From Amphibalanus amphitrite (taxonomy: Eukaryota; Arthropoda; Thecostraca; Balanomorpha; Balanidae): a stretch of 64,000 nucleotides of DNA. Of this stretch, positions 23,901 to 31,400 are shown one piece after another (positions within the stretch are counted from its first letter, which is position 1; each line of letters opens with the position of its first letter). The translations under genes and the position numbers were made by a program. Below the pieces are notes generated by a model, which was not told where the DNA came from, made no database searches, and was given only the letters and a program-made list of their open reading frames with translations. The stretch is taken from contig NW_024881828.1 of the NCBI RefSeq assembly GCF_019059575.1, forward strand, positions 372,001-436,000, given 5' to 3'.

Positions 23901-25542
23901 GAGTGCGATGCAAGGTGGCTCGCAAGCTAAGAACATACAGACTCGCTTGTTAGATAGTAGTGTGGGTCACTCAGCAATCAGCATAGATTGTATTATTTAA
24001 TTTTGAAGAAACTCGAAAAACCGAAAACCCGCAACCCGCATGCGAGTTCCAGTGTGGGGCGGCCTTTAGGCTAGGTTAAATTCTCAGTAACCTGCGACTG
24101 AAAGGCACGTCGGATATCTCAATTATGGGACAGGCCAAGGAGCGAAACGGAACGGAACTCAGAAATGAGCATCCTTGTGAGTTGTGAGCCAAAAAGGACC
24201 GCTTTCTTAGACATTCTTGGATAAATTTCATAAGCTTTTTATGTGCGACAAAACGTTTACGATACAGCTCTCCGTGGCATGCTCAATAAGACGGATCCAG
24301 CCATTTGCTATTGGAATGAAGAGCCAAGCATTCGCTCAGCTAGATTCAGGAGTATCGACCACTACGTGGCTGGCTATGAATTTCGAATGAATGGAAAAAT
24401 CATTCGCTGCCAAAGTACGGAGCTAATCACGCATTCTCATTTGGGATTCAAAAGTAATAGTGGCATAATGTATAGCAAAGTAATTATATCAATAAAACGT
24501 ACAACTTAAAAACGACACCAGTTTTGAGAAAATTATCCAGCATGATGAGGCGGCAGCCCAGCGGCCATCGCTCCCTTAGTTCACTATCAGTCTTCACACA
24601 AATACACATGCATTCTCGGCATATAAACACCGTTCGGGCGCCGTGCTGGTCAGAGCCGGCGGGGGCCCGGCCTCGGGGTCAGGTCATTCCCCCTGGCCCG
24701 ACCGGCGGCGACCAATCAGCGCCCGAGGCGCGGGGGCCTGGCAGTCGGTTCTATAAACACTGCGGCCAGCGCGGCCGGCCCGGGTTGGTCGGCAGAGGAG
24801 ACACACCCGCTCCTGCAGACAAACCAAGGACCCTGCGACGGCACCAGAGGGGGCTTGGCATAATTGATGGAGAGCAATACAGAGAGAAGATACACATTAA
24901 AACTCACATTCATACATAATGCCAATGATGACAAAAAAAAATTGCAAAGCAAATGGCAAATTCTGGAGAAATATGGGCGGATTACTGGGAGCGTCAAATA
25001 GGTATGCACATAACTTTTAAATTCAACTTCTGTCTTCCTATATAAAACAAGTGAATTTCTCTTCTTAGGCAGTTTTATGAAAGCAAAGCAACAAACATAA
25101 AACAAGGGACTGGGATCGCAATGCAAACAGGCCTTCCATTCGTTTCCATTCATTGCAAAAATGCAACGGATGCAAGTCACCAAGGCCACCTTCATTATTC
25201 ATTATCGGCTCAATTCATTGTCGTATTCAATTTCATTAAATTTCCATTCAATTAATTAAATTCCCTTCATCCATTAAATCCCTTCAATTCAATCAACCAA
25301 CGCAATGAATCAGAGGTAGCGAGAAAGATTTTGCAAAAGATCACGCATAGCTGAAACATCTCGCCCGGCATAACATCTCGTGCCACCATACTCGCATTGC
25401 AATCCAGCGATGCGTCTCAGGGGAGCAGCCCGACACGGCGTTCACCTCACCTGTCCATAACCTCCTCCTTGATCGTCACGTGCGGCTGCTGAATATCGGT
25501 AGCTGAGTAAAAACGGTCCAGCACACCCGTCATCCAATCCAT
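2587..25542 (-). CDS. HR96: Nuclear hormone receptor HR96 (NR1J), complete, 7 coding exons
   Basis: This is a ligand-regulated nuclear transcription factor of the NR1J/HR96 family (relatives: DAF-12, VDR, PXR), known from insects and Daphnia for xenobiotic and lipid responses. Coding exons on the minus strand are 25451-25542, 8399-8699, 6115-6617, 5638-5818, 4725-4931, 4159-4371 and 2587-2904. All junctions are GT/AG and phases agree, giving 604 residues. Order: a short acidic N-terminus; a Pro/Ala-rich linker; a C4 zinc-finger DNA-binding domain from about Cys99 to 165, with the HR96-type P-box CESCKA; a basic extension (MTDEERKVKRQK); a hinge; a ligand-binding domain from about 300 to 570 (signature FRSLCQRDQIALLKGG); and a Pro/His/Gln-rich tail of about 35 residues that is unusual for the family. 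Intron 1 is 16.7 kb and transposon-filled. Exon 2 has a duplicated acceptor, so a 19-residue insertion isoform is possible. Confidence 0.93.
4159..4371 (-). CDS. HR96: HR96 coding exon 6: LBD middle helices
   Basis: Encodes IRANETDYTSIKLNVLKKAP through HRWKTDPYIMGIISAITLFC and SRPNLEHVDAITLEQ, matching LBD helices 7-9. Phase 0 on both sides, donor CAG|gtcagt. Confidence 0.92.
4725..4931 (-). CDS. HR96: HR96 coding exon 5: LBD helices 3-5
   Basis: Contains the nuclear-receptor LBD signature region SSFRSLCQRDQIALLKGGC followed by TELMILRSVTTYD. It is phase 0 on both sides and ends NNSWN|gtgagt. Confidence 0.92.
5638..5818 (-). CDS. HR96: HR96 coding exon 4: start of ligand-binding domain
   Basis: Encodes MSTILGKALRAEF through LNRAERDKIDELFEAEQALM to EDNMFV. 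It is predicted to be mostly helical and corresponds to the N-terminal LBD helices. Phase 2 in, phase 0 out (GTG|gtgagt). Confidence 0.9.
6115..6617 (-). CDS. HR96: HR96 coding exon 3: second zinc finger and hinge
   Basis: Encodes VFRCPFQDNCSIDTVTRRFC and QKCRLKKCYTIGM (second C4 finger), the basic C-terminal extension, then about 110 residues of Ser/Pro/Gly-rich hinge. It begins in phase 0 after the acceptor ag at 6618-6619 and ends GG|gtgagg. Confidence 0.93.
8399..8699 (-). CDS. HR96: HR96 coding exon 2: linker and first zinc finger
   Basis: Starts with LELGGDLYCQPMGD, continues through a Pro/Ala/Gly-rich linker, and ends with the first zinc finger CGVCGDKALGYNFNAITCES and the recognition helix CKAFFRRNALK (P-box ESCKA). 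The donor is AAG|gtgagt. An additional upstream acceptor at 8757-8758 would extend the exon to 8756 in frame. Confidence 0.93.
8670..8769 (-). repeat. Tandem duplication of HR96 exon 2 acceptor and exon start, period 57
   Basis: About 42 bases including the acceptor (gttcacag) and the first 31 exon bases occur twice, 57 bases apart, with only a few substitutions. Both copies keep AG followed by tttggag. Because 57 is a multiple of three and there is no stop between, use of the distal acceptor adds 19 residues with the LELGGDLYCQ motif repeated. Confidence 0.9.
10359..11546. mobile_element. TTAA-flanked TIR element, non-autonomous, AGGTCA-rich
   Basis: The ends are inverted repeats: TTAACCCGCGCCCCAC at 10359-10374 and the complement of TTAACCTGCGCCCCAC at 11531-11546, followed inward on both sides by long G/C runs and a TATAGCC/GGCTAT motif. 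TTAA at both edges suits piggyBac- or Kolobok-type target duplication. The 1.2-kb interior has no transposase frame. It holds about a dozen AGGTCA hexamers on one strand (10530-10884) and an imperfect 20-bp-arm palindrome with two TGACGTCA-like cores (11340-11382). Confidence 0.65.
15566..17119. repeat. Direct repeat copy 1 (1.55 kb)
   Basis: Nearly identical to 20581-20777 plus 22269-23618. It contains the uninterrupted GTATAGG site (15763-15769) that is interrupted by two elements in copy 2, and the left part of a mariner element. It stops exactly where the 17120-20579 inverted-repeat segment begins. Confidence 0.9.
16322..17119 (+). mobile_element. Truncated mariner element, copy 1
   Basis: Begins with the same long TIR as the complete copy at 22821 (start CGAGGTGTGGCTAAAAAG, preceded by TA). 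It carries transposase remnants in several frames (FEWHTRFSTGREDVGDD near 16637; a WVLHHDNAPAHPA-like stretch near 16895; GTHFESVDDI near 17055). The right TIR is missing. Frameshifts and stops make it a dead copy. Confidence 0.85.
17793..18774. mobile_element. TA-flanked TIR element (MITE-like, ~0.98 kb)
   Basis: Inverted ends begin GGGTAAGGTGCCTAATTAGC and continue CGACCC (about 25 bp) next to TA on both sides, which suits a Tc1/mariner-type non-autonomous element. A related internal motif (regions 17995-18031) repeats the GCGACC/GGTCGC theme. There is no coding capacity of note. Confidence 0.75.
19153..20128. mobile_element. hAT-like TIR element with GGGCCC-rich body
   Basis: Ends read CAGGGGCGTAGCCAGGAT at 19153 and the complement of CAGAGGCGTAGCCAAGG at 20128, a typical hAT-style CAGxGGCG terminus. 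The interior is a degenerate array of GGGCCCC/T motifs with a repeat of roughly 90-100 bases at 19870-20000. The flanks do not show a clean 8-bp target duplication. It is nested inside the 17120-20579 segment. Confidence 0.6.
20785..21524. mobile_element. TIR element A of a head-to-tail pair
   Basis: 740 bp. The ends CATGGAT and ATCCATG extend into a longer imperfect TIR (…GTATACCTGGATAGGACAC against its complement at 21500-21524). It is preceded and followed by GTATAGG. There is no transposase. It contains a GC-rich block and a short CCGCCG run. Confidence 0.8.
21532..22261. mobile_element. TIR element B of a head-to-tail pair
   Basis: 730 bp, a near-copy of element A with small indels and the same ends, again bounded by GTATAGG (21525-21531 and 22262-22268). 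The uninterrupted sister site at 15763-15769 shows that GTATAGG is the target duplication and that both elements entered, or were duplicated, at the same point. Confidence 0.8.
22821..23779 (+). mobile_element. Mariner-family transposon, both TIRs present, transposase broken
   Basis: Flanked by TA (22819-22820 and 23780-23781). Inverted repeats are unusually long for mariner, about 170 bp, with few mismatches. The transposase region shows recognisable mariner blocks in different frames with intervening stops: helix-turn-helix-side FEWHTRFSTGRED, the catalytic-region VLHHDNAPAH-type block, and C-terminal KGTHFESVDDI. At 959 bp it is shorter than a full ~1.3-kb mariner and lacks the N-terminal coding part, so it is non-autonomous. 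Confidence 0.85.
24706..24780 (+). promoter_or_regulatory. Candidate CCAAT/TATA core promoter inside HR96 intron 1
   Basis: In a CpG-rich block (24640-24860), CCAATCAG at about 24711 is followed some 35 bases later by TCTATAAAC at 24750. This is a normal spacing for a + strand promoter, antisense to HR96. No downstream open frame of interest follows. It could equally be a transposon-borne promoter. Confidence 0.3.
25451..25542 (-). CDS. HR96: HR96 coding exon 1 (start codon)
   Basis: Encodes MDWMTGVLDRFYSATDIQQ and an acidic/basic patch ending in KEEVMD, then AG and the donor gtgagg. The ATG has a purine at -3 of the usual context (gccATGg). The split AGT codon joins exon 2 in frame. It was chosen because it is the only open, donor-bounded ATG exon in the GC-rich 5' region with a matching phase. 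There is no similarity beyond the short acidic N-terminus, so the link to exon 2 is inferred. Confidence 0.7.
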
Positions 25543-25744
25543 GGCGACAGCGCTGACAACGGAAGACGGAGCGATGACGGATCACCCCAGATGACGGATG
25601 ACAGTCAGATGAACTGATTCAACTGCTGACGATCGCTGGCTGAGAGTGGCGACAACAAATGAAGGTCGAAACTGAGATGACCGCACCCGGCGACCAAGCC
25701 ACGTCTCCAACGTCACGTCTCTAACGTCAACGTCCGGAGTCACT

Positions 25745-25806
25745 GATGACGTACGATGACGTGCGCTGACGTGTGATGACGTCCACTGCCGTCTGTCCGC
25801 TGACGT
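25745..25806. promoter_or_regulatory. HR96: Phased TGACGT array in the HR96 5' region
   Basis: TGACGT starts at 25747, 25757, 25767 and 25777, exactly 10 bases apart, with a fifth at 25801 (TGACGTCG). These are CRE/ATF-type half sites on one face of the helix. They lie about 200 bases upstream of the HR96 start codon, so they are in the promoter or the 5' UTR. Confidence 0.5.
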
Positions 25807-26048
25807 CGCTGTGGGTCCGATGACGGCGCGGGCGGGGCACGCGCGGCGGCACCACGAGCCTCGGAGCGACTGAGAAGGAGCGCGGCGCGCAGGTGGCTCA
25901 GCCGGCTATCGCGCGCGCGACAGGTCTGCTCTCTCACAGGGCGGCTCTCACAGCGGGCTCACACTCTCACACTGCGACTGGCCGCCGAATAGGACACTAC
26001 TGCCGCTGACCGCTGACAGCCGACACTGGCCCAGATTGCAGCCGCGAC

Positions 26049-26109
26049 AGGTCACTGAGCGCGGTCACTGAACACAGGTCACTGAGGACAGGTCACTGAG
26101 GACAGGTCA
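26049..26109. promoter_or_regulatory. HR96: Tandem AGGTCA array upstream of HR96
   Basis: AGGTCA at 26049, 26076, 26090 and 26104 and CGGTCA at 26062 repeat with a 13-14 base period (direct repeats with about 8-base spacers). AGGTCA is the core half-site of the nuclear-receptor superfamily. About 500 bases upstream of the HR96 ATG, it could mediate control by HR96 itself or another receptor. Confidence 0.5.
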
Positions 26110-27318
26110 CTCCTCTTGCTGAGCACTCTGATCAAATACTACCCCATTCACCGTCTCCGATCACGGGTTCACCCCAGTCAGCGTCAGAGTACTCCACGGA
26201 CGCGCCAGTATGCACCGTCAGCGCAGATCGGACAGACACGGACTGAAATACGGCGCACAACGAGGCGACGTTGGACGCGGGCGGCACTGCGTCACGGCCG
26301 TCCGACTGACTGGATCTGGACAGTTTACTACGGTTCGAGACGACAAAACGCGCCGGGGGTGTGTCTGAGAACCTCCCGGCCCCTCCGGCCGCCACAACCT
26401 CCGGCGCAAACACTACGAGCTGAGCGGGACTGAGCAGCGGCCGGCCGGCTGGCCTCAGTCGCGCGACGGAGTAACTCCAGAACGTCCCGGCCCGATAGTC
26501 AGCGCAGGCCACGAGTCTTCAGTCGGGAACTAAATCCAGGGTTCTGAGTGACCCCCAGGTCTGTTCTCCCTGACAGTCTGCTGCTTAACCTCCAAGAGCT
26601 GCTTCAAGGCACTGTTTTAGCACGCAGAGAGACCGGGATTTCAGAGCAGTCAAGTCGTCAGCTCAGGTCGTACCGCACCGGTCTTGTTTCCGCGCTCATA
26701 AAGCCACAGAGCAGCAGGCCAGCAATCGCAGTCCACAGGCCACAGCATACGATCGGATCCTTACGACCAACGATCTAACCACTTGAGCTAATCACACTGA
26801 TCTCACAGCCACGGCAGTGACAGAACAAGTTCCATTCCACCAACCACCGACGGTACCGTGCCCTTCTCGCCTCAGCGCACCAAACCCTACACTTCTGGCG
26901 GCAACGATCCCACACTTCTACCGGCAACGACAGACAATCGGCAACAGAAGACCCGTCGGGCCGCACACTGCGGTGAGTCAGCCCGAGCAGCGAGCGGCGG
27001 TCGCTTCCTGCTTCCTCTGTGGACCATCCCTGGTGGGTCAGCTGACGAGCGCGTCCGCACAAAGAGGGGCACACGCTGATGTCATCTCTGGGGCACTCCT
27101 GAGTCACCGCGTTTCACGGTTAGTTACGAACGAGATACATGGAATCACTATTGTGGAGATGAGCATGTGCGTTGTAAGCCGTTTACTACGTCGAGAAATG
27201 ATCTGTGGGTATAATGAAAGAAAGCGCGGTTTTAAGGCTCATGATTATATATATAAATGCGACGAAAACCCTAAGCCTCATGCTAATAATTGTATTGAAA
27301 ATAGGGCCAAGAAAATGA

Positions 27319-27353
27319 GACAACTGTTTCGTGCATAGCACATCGTCAGGTCT
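27319..27353 (-). ncRNA. Second hammerhead-like core in inverted orientation
   Basis: The reverse complement of this stretch is identical to the core at 28296-28330, within the left arm of the inverted pseudo-LTR pair. Confidence 0.5.
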
Positions 27354-27403
27354 GAAGTAAACAATCATTTCATAGTTTTTTAAACGTCTATCAAATCAAA
27401 TGT

Positions 27404-27709
27404 TTGCTGTGTCAGGATGTCACCTACATTGGTGAAACAAAGCGACAAGTCCGGCTAAGGTTCAACGAGCATCTCCGTGATGCAAAAAACAAAACAAAAG
27501 ACAGCCCTTTCGGTGACCACATCCGGACCCATCACGCTGACGCCATCATCACAACATCCTCCCTGAACATAAGCATACTACGACGCTGCAAAGACGTAGC
27601 AAACCTCAAAATTACTGAATCACAATGCATTAGAGATCTGAAACCCAAACTGAACACTCAGACATCCTCCTGGCAACTTCTCACCCCACCTTCTTATGGC
27701 TCCCAGTGA
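27404..27709 (+). pseudogene. GIY-YIG endonuclease domain of a Penelope-like element
   Basis: About 100 residues starting LCQDVTYIGETKRQVRLRFN and including EHLRDAKN, FGDHIRTHHAD and ITESQCIRDLKPKLN, a typical Penelope GIY-YIG module with the conserved YIGET and R..EH residues. It would cut DNA for target-primed reverse transcription in a full element. Here the upstream reverse transcriptase is gone, so this is a fragment even though the domain frame is open to its stop. Confidence 0.85.
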
Positions 27710-27710
27710 A

Positions 27711-27899
27711 CACCCACTCACTCACTCACTCACCCACTGACTGACTCACTCAGTCACTCACTCACTCACTCACTCACTCACTCACTCACTCACTCACTCA
27801 CTCACTCACTCACTCACTCACTCACTCACTAATTCTATCATCCACTCATTCAACCACTCACTCGCTCACTCAATCACTCACTCACTCAATCACTCGCAC
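27711..27899. repeat. (CACT)n microsatellite
   Basis: Imperfect at both ends, nearly pure CACT/ACTC units in the middle, directly after the Penelope frame stop. Confidence 0.95.
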
Positions 27900-27913
27900 A
27901 CATGCTGCACAGT

Positions 27914-27970
<57 letters not shown>
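27914..27970. repeat. (CA)n microsatellite
   Basis: About 28 uninterrupted CA dinucleotides. Confidence 0.97.
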
Positions 27971-27973
<3 letters not shown>

Positions 27974-28295
27974 TGCACAATGCACACACACACATAGAAT
28001 TTTCTAAGCAATTTGCACACATATATAGGCTCTTTCATTCTACCATCATTTCATTTATTTGTTCACATACCCGATTCCTACCATTCAAATAGACTGGGAT
28101 CATTCATGTCATCTACTGTCATTTGTTATAATCACTGCGAACGACTGTGTTTTTACTTGTGAATCGAAGTGCTGTATATATGTTAATATTCACAACTCAC
28201 TGTATGTACCATTCCGCAACTAGGAGGAAGATGTATTTATTCACTGAGCAGGCTTTGTGTGACGTTTAAAAAACTATGAAATGATTGTTTACTTC

Positions 28296-28330
28296 AGACC
28301 TGACGATGTGCTATGCACGAAACAGTTGTC
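28296..28330 (+). ncRNA. Hammerhead-ribozyme-like core, Penelope type
   Basis: CTGACGA (28300-28306) is followed by a GTGC-TAT-GCAC hairpin (stem II) and GAAAC (28319-28323), then AGTTGTC. These are the conserved core blocks of the minimal hammerheads described in Penelope-like elements, with a very short stem III. AGAC/GTCT can close stem I. Activity is not proven, and the stem I pairing is short. Confidence 0.55.
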
Positions 28331-28411
28331 TCATTTTCTTGGCCCTATTTTCAATACAATTATTAGCATGAGGCTTAGGGTTTTCGTCGCATTTATATAT
28401 CTGTGGGTATA

Positions 28412-31400
28412 GTGTGAAACACAAATATCGATACAATATCCCTCGAGAGTTGGTCGATATTGACCGCTAAAAAGTCCGTAAAAAGGTTTTTCCGTCACTT
28501 CAGGACATTTTTGTAAGTTCAATAACGAAAATGTTTAAGAAAAATGTGCCTACAAAAAACGTACAGAACAAGGATCAAATAGCCGGGTTCCATGGCATAC
28601 GTAAATGGCTACATTATTTAATGAAGAAATGAATTGCTTGCGATTTTCTTACTAATTCAACGGAAAACGTTTTAAATCAAGCCGAAACAGCGAAACTAAA
28701 CGTGGACAATTACAGGCACGCAGAGTTTCTCCAAAACTGTCTCGATCTCAGGAACTGAGCCGGAGAACCGATGGAATGCTGGGCTGAATGATGGTGAGAG
28801 CCCGGTCCCAGCCGCTTCGGCCCTAGCTGTTCGCCTCTATAGGTAACAGATATGTAGGCATATGATCAGCAGTGGAAAAAGCCGTCATGATATATCAACG
28901 TCGAAAACCAAAACGACTCGTTCACCACCCAACACGATCCAAGACAACATAGCGTCTCGTCGCATCGTACGCTATAACCCATTCCGAGTAACTGCTCGTA
29001 AAAACCGTATCAAGTCGCGATTTTCCATAATCAAAACGACAGTCTCGAAAAAAGGACCATTACCCTAAAGTCTTTATCCGCTAGCTGCTACTTGTGTCGA
29101 GTATCGCCCATAAGCCAAGGATCGCTTGCTCTGTCGGCCGGCGGACGGCGCCGCCCCTATCTATCGGTGGTATCGAGACGGGCCTCGTGGTGCTCCCGTG
29201 GACCGATCGGACCCGGCAGCGACGACCGACGCGCTCAGTGACAGCCTCTGTCGCCGATAGAGGCTCAGAAGACACACTGCACGTGCTCGGCAGGAACGGA
29301 CACCGGGGTGAGCGGCCTAGGGGTGATGGGGAGGGCCGAGGGGTGTAATCCTCATGAGCAGCATACGCACGGGGGTAACGCACGGCGCTGGAAGAATGGA
29401 GATAATGACGGTTTGCATAAAACTTGCGTGCAAAGAGAATACGGTGTGTTTCGTGCACAGTAAGTGGTCAAGCTTGCAAGGGGTGGAGTCAAACCGGCAA
29501 CTGAAATTCAAGAATATTAGGTTAGCTATTAGCTAGCGATCAGCTATTCGCTATTAACAGCAAACTCATTAGGTAGATCACCTATTGTGCTAATGCCTCG
29601 CGGACCTATTCAGTATCCATTCAAACCGCCCATCTAGCCGTATTATTGACCACGATAAGTGAAACATTGAAATACCACGAACCAATAACCATTGGTTATG
29701 GTGACAGCCGGACACTTTGGTATGTTCAGGACGTCTTCAGGTCCTCAGGTTCGCTGGTAACGAGATCATCAACATTCCATTTCGCCGGTGTGACTGAAAA
29801 AGCGCGGCAAGACAAGGGGGACAAGGGAGGTTACAGAATTACTACTCCCACTCATCCGTAGCATGCATTTTCTTTTAATGAAACAAATAAGTAATAACTG
29901 TCTTCGGAAAAAGTGCACCGGTGAAAAATGGATTGCAATTAAGTTCACGCAAATACCACCAGTACCCAGCGGTCTTCAACCAGCGCTGATCCACTCCCAC
30001 TCACCCGAACTGCATCTCCAGCAGAGCGAGGGAAGACATGGCGGCGGCACATTCGACTTCTCTCGATCACCGTCTCACGCGACACTGGCGTGGCCCAATT
30101 AGACGAGACAACGCGACGCGCGCGGGTCACTTTCAGAACCAGTGTCCGGTCCCCAGTGTGGGGCAGGGCCAGGGACGGACCGGAGAAAGGACACTCGCTC
30201 CCCCACGGTCCTCGTTACGGCGCGTTGACAGCCCCACCTCGAGTCTTTGTGTCGGCCCGCCCAGCCCGGCGAGCGCCGCCGGGTATGTCCTACAGCGGCT
30301 GGGCAAGGCGGACCAGTGGTGCTCTCGGCACGCACCACACCGCTTAGCCGAGCCCGCTCTGCGCCCCGTTCCGGCTGAATTCCGTCCGTCACCCCGAGGC
30401 GAGGGTTCAGTGAAACATAGGCGCCCGTTTCGGTTCACCCAATGTGCCCTGTGCCTTTGGAGGCGAGCGGGGAGTGGTCGGATAATGATCACGTCTGGAA
30501 GCAGTTCAGACTGAGAACATGATTCTATCATAGTCTTGTTTACTGTGGAGGTAGCTACCGAGACCGGATCCGTGTGGAGTCGACTGAAATGCAGGTGGTG
30601 AACGATGAGCGATGAAGAACGAAACCAACAGACGCCTCCTTCCGCGAGACGCTCAGAATATTTGGTAATGGAGAATATACGTCAGCTGAAGAACCACACA
30701 TCGGCACTTCAACACCCAGATCAAGGTTACGGTGAACAAAAATCGCCAATAAGAGATAGCAAAACGCTTAGGCTCTTGAACTTTGGCTTCGAATTGAAGT
30801 GAATGAAGGGCCGGATGAATGTTAGATGAAGCCGTCAATGCAGTTTGATGACTTTAAGTACCATGAGTCATGATCCATATTACATTGCATTGGAAACATG
30901 AGTGGAAGGGGTGAGGGTGGGGGGCGTAAATCGCCCCTAGTCCCGTTTTGATGTTTTCGGATCAAATCGCCGCCCTGGCGCGGGTTGACCTCAGGTAAGC
31001 GGGCTTGCCTCCAGAGAACAAGAACCGTAAAATGTCTCGCCAAGCATCGATTGCCTTCATGTAAATGCATGATAAACGCGCGGAAAATAGCGTGCGTCTT
31101 CCCCGTATCGAATCCACTACCACCGAGGCATGACATGGAAACCTCAACAAAAGGTCAAACGGAAAACAAAGCGGTGCAACCCTTGGTGCAACCAGTCCAT
31201 TCTGACACGTTGAGCGAAAGTAATGTGCCAATGGACGCTCCACCCACATGTCATTATATGCCTACGTAAATATAGGTAACCAAACGCAGTGATACATCAG
31301 CCTTGGCTTAGCACGTGTTTGAGGAGTGACACCACTTCAGGTGTTTTGAAGGCGCTCCGACGTGATAAGCCGATAACTCTGAAAATCCCATCTGATGACT

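Larger units (their letters stand above)
8757..25450 (-). other. HR96: HR96 intron 1, transposon-filled (16.7 kb)
   Basis: No protein-coding exon of HR96 was found between exons 1 and 2. The identifiable content is listed separately: a TTAA element (10359-11546), the 15.6-23.8 kb repeat complex, and a CCAAT/TATA block at 24.7 kb. Between 11.6 and 15.5 kb and 23.8 and 24.6 kb I see only unassigned AT-rich sequence plus a GC-rich island at 12.85-13.3 kb. GC-rich patches also occur at 7.0-7.9 and 9.0-9.5 kb, the former in intron 2. Confidence 0.7.
25543..27120 (-). promoter_or_regulatory. HR96: HR96 5' UTR / promoter region, GC-rich
   Basis: GC- and CpG-rich sequence upstream of the HR96 start codon. 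It contains the TGACGT and AGGTCA arrays and many short frames that look like chance in high GC. No transcription start can be fixed from sequence. No further coding exon was recognised here. Confidence 0.45.
27214..28398 (+). mobile_element. Penelope-like element, 5'-truncated, with inverted pseudo-LTRs
   Basis: A 13-bp direct repeat ATCTGTGGGTATA at 27201-27213 and 28399-28411 fits a target-site duplication. Inside, about 140 bp at 27248-27388 and 28261-28400 are inverted copies of each other, each with a hammerhead-like core. Between them lies a GIY-YIG endonuclease frame (27404-27709), then (CACT)n and (CA)n arrays. The reverse-transcriptase part is absent. Confidence 0.8.

Noticed and set aside
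27711-27970. CRISPR-like or satellite array
   Set aside because: Simple CACT and CA microsatellites without unique spacers.
30038-30531. Overlapping 130-160-codon frames in a GC-rich block as genes or the RFT1 first exon
   Set aside because: They are open on both strands by high GC, lack family features, and have no donor in phase 0 that would join 34928.
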